Source: a virus. From it: a stretch of 35,322 nucleotides of DNA. Under the pieces are notes generated by a model, which ran no database searches, was not told where the DNA came from, and was given only the letters and a program-made list of their open reading frames with translations. Position numbers and translations under genes: made by a program. Positions 24,290 to 29,862 of the stretch are shown one piece after another (position 1 is the first letter of the stretch; the number at the start of each line of letters is the position of its first letter). The DNA is taken from positions 1 through 35,322 of the IMG/VR virus record IMGVR_UViG_3300031578_000177, one strand, 5' to 3'.

Positions 24290-24397
24290 GGATAGGATTG
24301 TAGTAGTAAATCTAAATAAAAAAAATAAGACCGCAAGTGAAATTAGTTACCTTTCGAGGCTACTATAGTTCTATCCAGAACGCTTGCGGTCTTTTTT
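24290..24397 (+). ncRNA. Promoter-linked short RNA with pseudoknot and terminator
   Basis: Stem 1 pairs 24290-24306 with 24360-24376: 17 continuous pairs, three of them G-U. Stem 2 pairs 24327-24339 with 24381-24393: 13 pairs with one G-U, ending in TTTTTT, so an intrinsic terminator. The stems interleave, so they form a pseudoknot or exclude each other. A third hairpin, TAGT/ACTA and CCT/AGG around a TTCG loop (24344-24365), competes with stem 1. The RNA could be a stand-alone small RNA of about 105 nt or an attenuating leader of the initiator gene. No coding potential is evident. Confidence 0.75.
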
Positions 24398-24417
24398 ATT
24401 TTAAAAGGAGATTAAAT

Positions 24418-25128
24418 ATGGCGAATAGATTTACCGATTCAAGAAAATGGGATGACCCATGGTTTAGAAAATTATCACCAAAATATAAAACATTCTGGAT
24501 ATTTATATTAGACAAATGTAATCATGCTGGAATTTGGAAAACAGATTTTGAAAGTGCTGGTTTTCATATTGGAGAGCCTATTGACCCTAACGAATCAAAG
24601 AAACTTTTTAAAAACAGAATACATGAATTTAAGGATAAATGGTTTATTGTTAAGTTTATATTTTTCCAATATGGTGAACTATCTGGAATCAACAGAGTGC
24701 ATAATTCTGTTATTAGCATTTTAAAAAAAGAAGGTCTATATAAGGTCTATATAAGGTCTATACTAGGTTGTAAGGATAAGGATAAGGATAAGGACAAGGA
24801 CAAGGACAAGGACAAGGACAAGGACAAACATAAGGTATGTTTTGATTTCCAATCTATTTTAAAAAAATATCCAAATAGGGATGGTTCTAAAATCGCATTG
24901 AAACATTTTAATGCTACTGTTAAAACGGAACAGGACTGGATTAATATAAATAAAGCCCTTGATAATTATCTTCAATGCGAGAAAGTTAAAAATGGATATG
25001 TAAAAAATGCTTCAACTTGGTTTAATAATTGGAAAGATTGGGTTGACTATATAGAAACAAGCAAGAACACAACAAATTTACAATCGGGTGATTCTAATAA
25101 ATACGACCACTTAAGCAAGGAGGAGTAA
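24418..25128 (+). CDS. Replication initiator-like protein
   Basis: About 236 residues from the ATG at 24418, preceded by AAAAGGAG; an in-frame GTG at 24337 lies inside the terminator stem and is rejected. Residues 1-105 resemble the N-terminal winged-helix domain of phage replisome organisers (MANRFTDSRKW, LSPKYKTFWIFILDKCNHAGIW). A run of nine Lys-Asp pairs links it to a C-terminal domain (residues 140-225) with ALKHFNATVKTEQDWININKA and TWFNNWKDWVDY. It is followed by the DnaC-like gene, the standard pairing. It should bind the origin and recruit the loader. Confidence 0.75.
   Translation: MANRFTDSRKWDDPWFRKLSPKYKTFWIFILDKCNHAGIWKTDFESAGFHIGEPIDPNESKKLFKNRIHEFKDKWFIVKFIFFQYGELSGINRVHNSVISILKKEGLYKVYIRSILGCKDKDKDKDKDKDKDKDKDKHKVCFDFQSILKKYPNRDGSKIALKHFNATVKTEQDWININKALDNYLQCEKVKNGYVKNASTWFNNWKDWVDYIETSKNTTNLQSGDSNKYDHLSKEE
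24731..24763 (+). repeat. Three 11-bp iteron-like direct repeats
   Basis: AAGGTCTATAT occurs at 24731-24741 and 24742-24752, and AAGGTCTATAC at 24753-24763. The 11-bp period is close to one DNA turn and is not a multiple of three, so the copies are read in three different frames. That argues for selection on DNA rather than on protein. They lie in the middle of the initiator gene, as the lambda origin does in gene O, so an origin is plausible. Confidence 0.65.
24772..24825 (+). repeat. Nine tandem 6-bp units (Lys-Asp linker)
   Basis: Three AAGGAT units and six AAGGAC units in tandem encode nine Lys-Asp pairs. They share the AAGG core of the 11-bp repeats just upstream and are followed by an AT-rich stretch (24840-24872). 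The number of units could change by slippage. Confidence 0.9.
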
Positions 25129-25824
25129 ATGGATATAATACCGGAAAAATTAAAACGTAACGAATTAGAGCGGAGCATGGAAAAACTAAAAGTGGCATTT
25201 GATAGTATAGTCTATGCCAGATGTTCAAAGTGTCAAGAAGAATGGCAGGATAGTAGTCTAATTAACGGTATCTGCGAAGAATGTATTGAAAAAGAAAGAT
25301 ACAAAAAAGGAAAGAGATTTGATAATTTTAAAGTTACGTCAAGTAACAAGAAAGCATATACGATGGCAGACGTATTTCCAAATAATGACAGAGGGTTATA
25401 TCTCTGGGGTGGTACCGGGACAGGAAAAAGTCATCTCGCTCAGGCAGTATATAACGTTTTAAAAAAGAAAACCACGGATATACTATATTGCAATACCCCG
25501 GAACTGTTATGTGAGATTCGTAGTAGTTTTAATAAATTGAGTTCACACACAGAAAAAGACCTTGTTGATTTTTATAGCGAACAGGACTATCTTATTTTGG
25601 ACGATTTTGGAGCGGAGAAAGTAAGCGATTATACAATTCAAACATTATATCTCATAATCGACAAAATGCTGAGATACGGCAATAACAAAATATTAATAAC
25701 AAGTAACCTATCACTTAAAGTTATTAGCAATAAAATGTCCGATAGAATAGCAAGTAGAATATCTGAAATGTGCGATATAGTTTATACCGGGAAAAACGAT
25801 TGGCGGCTGAAACTTACAAAATGA
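25129..25824 (+). CDS. DnaC-like helicase loader ATPase
   Basis: A 231-residue AAA+ protein. An N-terminal zinc ribbon uses Cys32, Cys35, Cys49 and Cys52. Walker A is GGTGTGKS (94-101), Walker B LILDDFG (155-161), sensor 1 ITSN (190-193), and SDRIASRI (204-211) supplies the arginine finger region. This is the DnaC / IstB type that loads the host replicative helicase onto the origin. It begins right at the initiator stop. The ribosome site AAGGAGGAG is strong. No phage replicative helicase or polymerase is present, so the host replisome is probably used. Confidence 0.9.
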   Translation: MDIIPEKLKRNELERSMEKLKVAFDSIVYARCSKCQEEWQDSSLINGICEECIEKERYKKGKRFDNFKVTSSNKKAYTMADVFPNNDRGLYLWGGTGTGKSHLAQAVYNVLKKKTTDILYCNTPELLCEIRSSFNKLSSHTEKDLVDFYSEQDYLILDDFGAEKVSDYTIQTLYLIIDKMLRYGNNKILITSNLSLKVISNKMSDRIASRISEMCDIVYTGKNDWRLKLTK

Positions 25825-25842
25825 CCGGACAACATGGTTTTA

Positions 25843-25873
25843 AAATGCATGTAATCGGCTCGTAAATGCATTT
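25843..25873 (+). other. Inverted repeat downstream of the loader gene
   Basis: AAATGCAT (25843-25850) pairs with ATGCATTT (25866-25873) around a 15-base loop; the right half is also part of the palindrome TAAATGCATTTA. There is no T-run after it, so it may be an operator or a weak RNA hairpin. The rest of 25825-25911 holds only a 14-codon frame overlapping the loader stop. Confidence 0.3.
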
Positions 25874-25911
25874 ATTTGAGTTTTGTTATAGTTTAATGGG
25901 TAAGGGTATTA

Positions 25912-26082
25912 GTGGATAATAAAAAAATGAAATGTAAAAATTGCAAAAAAGAGTTTATTTATCGTCGTAAATGGCAAGTATTTTGTTGTTTAAAATGTAG
26001 GAACAATTATTGGAATAGAAAAAAACAAATAAATAATGGAGAAAAAAACAATGAAATCAAAGAAAAAGAGGAGGTGTGGTAA
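25912..26082 (+). CDS. Zinc-finger microprotein (MYM/TRASH-like spacing)
   Basis: A 56-residue protein from a GTG preceded by TAAGGG; an in-frame ATG at 25927 is an alternative. CKNCKKEF and CCLKCRNNYW form one treble-clef-like zinc finger, followed by a charged Asn/Glu/Lys tail. The stop at 26082 is just before the next TTG start and includes its ribosome site. Confidence 0.55.
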   Translation: MDNKKMKCKNCKKEFIYRRKWQVFCCLKCRNNYWNRKKQINNGEKNNEIKEKEEVW

Positions 26083-26083
26083 T

Positions 26084-26200
26084 TTGAAAATTGTTAAATA
26101 TACCTGCGAGTGCGGTAATTCAATAGAGATTTTCACTTATTACGCAGTTGTCAGGTGTAGTTGCGGTAGGATAATGAAGCCGGAAGGAGATAAGAGATGA
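26084..26200 (+). CDS. Zinc-ribbon microprotein
   Basis: A 38-residue protein with a TTG start seven or so bases after GAGGAGGT. CECG near residue 8 and CSCG near residue 25 make one zinc ribbon. It overlaps the next ATG by four bases (ATGA). Function unknown. Confidence 0.55.
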   Translation: MKIVKYTCECGNSIEIFTYYAVVRCSCGRIMKPEGDKR

Positions 26201-26511
26201 CATTTGAAAATCAGGTTAAGAATCTAATTGAAAAAGTTAGGAAATTAGAATCCCGGATGAGTAATGAAAAACATTATGCTGAAAAGTTAAGAGTAATCCA
26301 TCGGAAGAAAGCGAATATTATAAAGCATTTAAATCAGTTAGAATCCAAAGATTGGATTAAACTTAAAAAATTAGCAGATAGGACAGACCATTTAATGCAT
26401 TTCAGTAAGTCGGGAAGAGATAAAGAAAAAAGAAGATATTTGATATATTTCAGTAATACAGAAAAAATAAAGTTGCGGTATATTTTAGGTAGGGATGAGA
26501 GAAGAAAATGA
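26197..26511 (+). CDS. Helical hypothetical protein
   Basis: A 104-residue basic protein, mostly helical, with a coiled-coil-like start (NLIEKVRKLESRMS) and a Lys/Arg-rich C-terminus (KIKLRYILGRDERRK). The ribosome site GAAGGAGA is inside the previous gene. It may bind nucleic acid; no family is recognised. Confidence 0.6.
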   Translation: MTFENQVKNLIEKVRKLESRMSNEKHYAEKLRVIHRKKANIIKHLNQLESKDWIKLKKLADRTDHLMHFSKSGRDKEKRRYLIYFSNTEKIKLRYILGRDERRK

Positions 26512-26548
26512 CAGAAAACAAAGGATATTGACGGATAAAGGAGGAAGA

Positions 26549-27184
26549 ATGAAAATAGAAATCAAGCGGTGGGATAATGAGGAAGTAATTGTGAGCGGGG
26601 AGTATGGGAGTTTTAAAGAGGCGGTTGAACAGAATAAAGAAAAATTGAGTTTTGCGGATTTGAGTTGTGCGGATTTGAGTTTTGCGAATTTGAGTTGTGC
26701 GAATTTGCGTTTTGCGGATTTGAGTTGTGCGGATTTGAGTTTTGCGAATTTGAGTTATGCGGATTTGCGTTCTGCGGATTTGAATTCTGCGATACACAAA
26801 GAACCACTATTTTTACCAGATTTATACAGTCTAAAATTGTTACCTAAAAACACCAAACTACGATATTGGAAATATATGAAAAATGGTAAAAGTCCATATT
26901 ATAAATCTGAATATATAGTTGGTAAAACGTATACTTGCAAAGATTATTCATCAGATGAATATTCTGAATGTGATAGAGGATTTAATGTAGCGACAATACA
27001 ATGGTGTTTAAATGACGGTAGAAGTGCAGATGAATTCCTACAAGTAGAATTTAAAGTTAGCGATATAGTGGCTATTCCGCTCACTTCCCATGGAAAATTT
27101 AGAGTAAAGAGAATGAAAATTATAAAGAAATATACCAGAAAACAAGTATTAGATTTATTGAAAAAAGCGATGGAAACAGGATGA
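26549..27184 (+). CDS. Pentapeptide-repeat protein with DUF7666-like C-terminal domain
   Basis: A 211-residue protein; the ATG at 26549 follows AAAGGAGGA, and an upstream in-frame ATG at 26495 lacks a site. Residues 33-83 hold about ten A(D/N)LxX pentapeptides (FADLS, CADLS, FANLS), which fold as a right-handed square beta helix. The same fold in Qnr and MfpA mimics DNA and protects or inhibits gyrase. Residues 95-200 match a phage domain (YEVGKTY-like IVGKTYTCKD, CDRGFNVATIQWCL, FKVSDIVAIP, FRVKRMKII). The 30-bp DNA unit repeats almost exactly, so copy number can vary. The target is not known. Confidence 0.75.
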   Translation: MKIEIKRWDNEEVIVSGEYGSFKEAVEQNKEKLSFADLSCADLSFANLSCANLRFADLSCADLSFANLSYADLRSADLNSAIHKEPLFLPDLYSLKLLPKNTKLRYWKYMKNGKSPYYKSEYIVGKTYTCKDYSSDEYSECDRGFNVATIQWCLNDGRSADEFLQVEFKVSDIVAIPLTSHGKFRVKRMKIIKKYTRKQVLDLLKKAMETG

Positions 27185-27519
27185 AACTAAAAATTAACAT
27201 AAAACCTATAAGCATAAACATTGCATTTCAAGGCAGAAGATTTAAAACAAAAAAAGCAAAAGACTTTGAACAAGAATTATTTTACATATTACCAAAAAAG
27301 AATATGATTAAAGGTTGGGTTGAAATAAATTATAAATTATATCTTAAGAACTGGAAAATGACAGACGGTGATAATTGTATAAAAATTATGCAAGATACTC
27401 TTGTTAAAAAAGGGTATATTGAAGATGATAGGAAGATTATGAGGTATGTAATTGAGAAAATACCCTCTGAAAAAGATAGGGTTGAAGTTGAGATTAAAGA
27501 ATATGTTAATAGAAAATGA
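27181..27519 (+). CDS. rusA: RusA-like Holliday junction resolvase
   Basis: A 112-residue protein with the RusA active-site pattern: DGDNCIKIMQDTL (Asp62, Asp64, Lys68, Asp72) and IEDDRKI (Asp82, Asp83). RusA cuts four-way junctions symmetrically. Phages use it to resolve recombination intermediates or trim branched DNA before packaging, fitting with recT and the nuclease upstream. It overlaps the pentapeptide gene by four bases. Confidence 0.85.
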   Translation: MKLKINIKPISINIAFQGRRFKTKKAKDFEQELFYILPKKNMIKGWVEINYKLYLKNWKMTDGDNCIKIMQDTLVKKGYIEDDRKIMRYVIEKIPSEKDRVEVEIKEYVNRK

Positions 27520-27535
27520 TTTATTTTTAGGTAAA

Positions 27536-28279
27536 ATGGATAAAGTTAAGATAGCCATAGACAGGTTGAAGAATTTTGAGCCAGAAGAGGGGTATTATCT
27601 TGCTTTTAGTGGTGGTAAGGATAGTATTACAATTAAGAAACTTGCCGAACTATCTGGAGTTAAATTTGACAGCCATTATTCTGTTACGACAATAGACCCA
27701 CCAGAACTAATATATTTTATCCGTAAATACCATAAAGATGTTATATGGGAAAGACCTGAAAAACCGTTCTTAAAAGAGTTAGAAACAAGAGGATATCCTA
27801 CAAGGCAAGGCAGATGGTGTTGTGGTGATTATAAAGAAAAGGGCGGTTCTGGTAGAAAAGTTATAACAGGAATACGGAAAGCAGAAAGTAATAAGAGGGC
27901 AGGAAGAAGAATGGTAGAGTCTTGCTATAAAGACGGAACAAAAACTTTTTTAAATATCATTATTGACTGGGAAGACGATGATGTATGGGAATTTATACAT
28001 AAATATAATTTACCTTATTGTTCTTTGTATGATATTGGTTGGAAAAGAATAGGTTGTTTATTCTGCCCTATGCGTAGCAGATATAGTAGGATGCGGGAAA
28101 TCAAAAAATATCCAAGATATACAAAAACATTCATAAAATCATTTTGTAAATTATATAAAAATAGAAAAGATGCGGGAAATACATCGGTTGATTATTGGAA
28201 AAATGGCGAAGAAATGTTTATGCATTGGATAAGTAATTGTAGTAAAGAAAGCCCAGACCAGACGATAATGTTTGAATAA
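27536..28279 (+). CDS. PAPS reductase / ATP-pyrophosphatase-like enzyme
   Basis: About 247 residues from the ATG at 27536; in-frame ATGs at 27503 and 27452 overlap rusA. SGGKDS (25-30) is the PP-loop that binds ATP or adenylylated sulfur substrates. RWCCGDYKEK and GCLFCPMRSRYSRM supply cysteines that could hold an iron-sulfur cluster. Phage members of the PAPS reductase family are common and their substrates mostly unknown. DNA phosphorothioation (DndC-like) and tRNA thiolation are alternatives to sulfate assimilation. The Dnd partners are not seen here. Confidence 0.8.
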   Translation: MDKVKIAIDRLKNFEPEEGYYLAFSGGKDSITIKKLAELSGVKFDSHYSVTTIDPPELIYFIRKYHKDVIWERPEKPFLKELETRGYPTRQGRWCCGDYKEKGGSGRKVITGIRKAESNKRAGRRMVESCYKDGTKTFLNIIIDWEDDDVWEFIHKYNLPYCSLYDIGWKRIGCLFCPMRSRYSRMREIKKYPRYTKTFIKSFCKLYKNRKDAGNTSVDYWKNGEEMFMHWISNCSKESPDQTIMFE

Positions 28280-28307
28280 AGAATATATAAAAAGGAGGTA
28301 GTAAATC

Positions 28308-28673
28308 ATGGAAACAGAAGTAAAAAGTATTAGTATTAATGGGATTGAGTATGTGCAGAAGTCAGAGGTAGAGAAGTTAGAAGTATGCGATGACGATTAT
28401 GTTATTGTTAGGACTTATTCGGCAGGTGTTTTTGCCGGTAATCTAAAATCAAGAAACGGAAAAGAGGTTGTGTTGAACAATGCCCGGAGAATATGGCATT
28501 GGGAAGGTGCTGCAAGTTTATCGCAGTTGGCTACCGACGGCACAAGTCAGCCTGATAAATGCAAATTTCCGGGTGAGGTTAGTGAAATACTTGTAACAGA
28601 AACAATAGAAATAATCCCATGCACAAAAAAAGCAAGAGAAAGTATCCGGGGGGTAAATGTATGGAAATATTAA
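28308..28673 (+). CDS. DUF6948-like phage protein
   Basis: A 121-residue protein whose centre follows a pattern widely seen in phages: VIVRTYSAGVFAGNLKSRNG, KEVVLNNARRIWHWEGA, SQLATDGTS, and SEILVTETIEIIPCT near the end. Its role is unknown. The ribosome site AAAGGAGG is strong. It overlaps the Gly/Ser-rich gene by 13 bases. Confidence 0.7.
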   Translation: METEVKSISINGIEYVQKSEVEKLEVCDDDYVIVRTYSAGVFAGNLKSRNGKEVVLNNARRIWHWEGAASLSQLATDGTSQPDKCKFPGEVSEILVTETIEIIPCTKKARESIRGVNVWKY

Positions 28674-28987
28674 ATAGTGGCGATGGCTCTGGCGATGGCT
28701 CTGGCTTTGGCTCTGGCTTTGGCTCTGGCTTTGGCTCTGGCTATGGCTATAATGATGGCTCTGGCGATGGCTCTGGCGATGGTTCTGGCTATGGCGGCTC
28801 TGGCTCTGGCTATGGCTTTGGCTCTGGTTCTGGCGATGGCGATGGCTCTGGCTCTGGCTATGGCTTTGGCTCTGGTTCTGGCGATGGCGATGGCTCTGGC
28901 TCTGGCTCTGGCTATGGCTATGGCGATGGCTATGGTTCTGGCGAAGGACATGGATGGGTTTCTGGTGATGGTTGTGGGGACGGATAA
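28661..28987 (+). CDS. Gly/Ser/Asp/Tyr-rich low-complexity protein
   Basis: A 108-residue protein starting at the ATG after GGGGGG (28649-28654). After EILN it consists almost wholly of GSG(D/F/Y)G units with a short end (EGHGWVSGDGCGDG). Proteins with GDGSGYG repeats occur in many phages next to the previous family, with unknown function. The DNA is built from GGCTCT, GGCTTT, GGCTAT and GGCGAT hexamers, far more GC-rich than the genome. Alternate frames also stay open for this reason and are not genes. Confidence 0.6.
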   Translation: MEILNSGDGSGDGSGFGSGFGSGFGSGYGYNDGSGDGSGDGSGYGGSGSGYGFGSGSGDGDGSGSGYGFGSGSGDGDGSGSGSGYGYGDGYGSGEGHGWVSGDGCGDG

Positions 28988-29049
28988 TAGGGCTTTTATC
29001 CTACCTCTGTGTGGGGGTAGGAATATAAGTCAAATTTAAAGGGGGAACA

Positions 29050-29193
29050 ATGAAAAGAAATAGTCAAAAAGGCAGAATAAAAAGATTGAAGTATCTGGGG
29101 TATGCAAGTGAAGAGATAAGTAATATGGAAGAGGATAACGGAGATAAGGAATATATTGAAAATGTTGAAGATGATTTGGAGGATGAAGAATGA
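29050..29193 (+). CDS. Small acidic protein
   Basis: A 47-residue protein with ribosome site AAGGGGGAA. The first third is basic (KRNSQKGRIKRLK), the last third strongly acidic (DDLEDEE). The stop overlaps the next start (ATGA). Function unknown. Confidence 0.6.
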   Translation: MKRNSQKGRIKRLKYLGYASEEISNMEEDNGDKEYIENVEDDLEDEE

Positions 29194-29552
29194 AAGAAGA
29201 ATATGTAACTGATTTAGAAACCAGTAAAATATTAAAGGAGTGTGGTGTTAAGCAGATGAGTGAATTTTATTGGCAGTGGAATTGTGTAACAGGAAAATAC
29301 TGTTTACGCACGTTACGCACGATTGAAGATGTTAGATGTAGTATATGTCCATATGGGTATAATTACCCTGCTTTCACTCTATCCGAACTAAAAGAATTGG
29401 CGAGTGAATTTGTAATAAATAAAGAGTATACTTGGTATGGTGTGAATTGTCAATTTAAAGAGTGGGGTAGAGATAAATCATTACATATGATTCCAGAAAT
29501 CCAAGCATGGGCGGAATATGTAATGTATTTATTAGAAAGGAGTGATAAATGA
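29190..29552 (+). CDS. Hypothetical protein, 120 aa
   Basis: A 120-residue protein with ribosome site GGAGG. The N-terminus has TDLETSKILKECGVKQ and YWQWN, followed by a Cys pair (CSICPYG) and an ending EIQAWAEYVMYLLER. This plan recurs in phage accessory regions but has no settled function. It overlaps the next gene by four bases, and its last codons lie in the 100-bp direct repeat. Confidence 0.6.
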   Translation: MKEEYVTDLETSKILKECGVKQMSEFYWQWNCVTGKYCLRTLRTIEDVRCSICPYGYNYPAFTLSELKELASEFVINKEYTWYGVNCQFKEWGRDKSLHMIPEIQAWAEYVMYLLERSDK

Positions 29553-29635
29553 ATATAAAAAGATTATGTAAAAAAAGAGTACCTACTCATTCAGAAGCAA
29601 GTAAAATATTAAAACAGTTAGAAAGAAATCCTGAA
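29536..29635 (+). repeat. 100-bp perfect direct repeat, copy 1
   Basis: Identical over 100 bases to 31202-31301. It includes a ribosome site (AAAGGAG), an ATG and the first 29 codons of a small gene. Recombination between the copies would remove 1,666 bases, including the whole solenoid gene. Confidence 0.95.
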
Positions 29636-29701
29636 GTGTGTGAAACTTGTAAAATTAGACCTTGTAGTTTTGCATTATATGTATGGGGATACAAAAAATG
29701 A
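29549..29701 (+). CDS. Small protein sharing its N-terminus with gene at 31215
   Basis: A 50-residue protein: residues 1-29 are encoded by the direct repeat and match the start of the gene at 31215 exactly. Residues 30-50 contain CETCKIRPC, a Cys motif that recalls the other microproteins. The ribosome site is AAAGGAG. This copy looks like the native form, since the Cys-motif ending continues without a seam. Function unknown. Confidence 0.6.
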   Translation: MNIKRLCKKRVPTHSEASKILKQLERNPEVCETCKIRPCSFALYVWGYKK

Positions 29702-29811
29702 ACATAATACTATACATAATAATATTCATAATAGGATTTAATGCAGGTATGTTGTTTAGTGGATTATTAAATTATTTTAGAGAAACGGAGGATAGGTATG
29801 AAGATAAATAA
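29698..29811 (+). CDS. Single-pass membrane microprotein
   Basis: A 37-residue protein: one hydrophobic helix (about 3-24, Ile-rich) and a charged tail (RETEDRYEDK). The start overlaps the previous stop (ATGA). It may be a small membrane regulator; no family is known. Confidence 0.5.
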   Translation: MNIILYIIIFIIGFNAGMLFSGLLNYFRETEDRYEDK

Positions 29812-29823
29812 GGAGGAAACAAA

Positions 29824-29862
29824 ATGGAAATAGAAAAGTTAAGGAGGAAGAATAATGTGTGA
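29824..29862 (+). CDS. Possible 12-codon leader frame
   Basis: ATG after AGGAGG, reading MEIEKLRRKNNV and stopping inside the solenoid gene start. It carries the AAGGAGGAAG ribosome site for that gene, so it may act by translational coupling. It may equally be chance. Confidence 0.25.
   Translation: MEIEKLRRKNNV

Noticed and set aside
25881-25920. tRNA-like stretch (TATAGTTTAATGGGTAA resembles a D-arm)
   Set aside because: No anticodon arm, T-arm or CCA-end pairing follows, and a GTG-started zinc-finger gene begins there.
29000-29024. Hairpin TCCTACC/GGTAGGA downstream of the Gly/Ser gene as a terminator
   Set aside because: No T-run follows; at most a weak RNA hairpin.
28677-29039. Ala/Leu/Met-rich frame and reverse Ala/Arg-rich frame over the Gly/Ser gene
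   Set aside because: Open only because hexamer repeats keep every frame free of stops; no ribosome sites and extreme composition.
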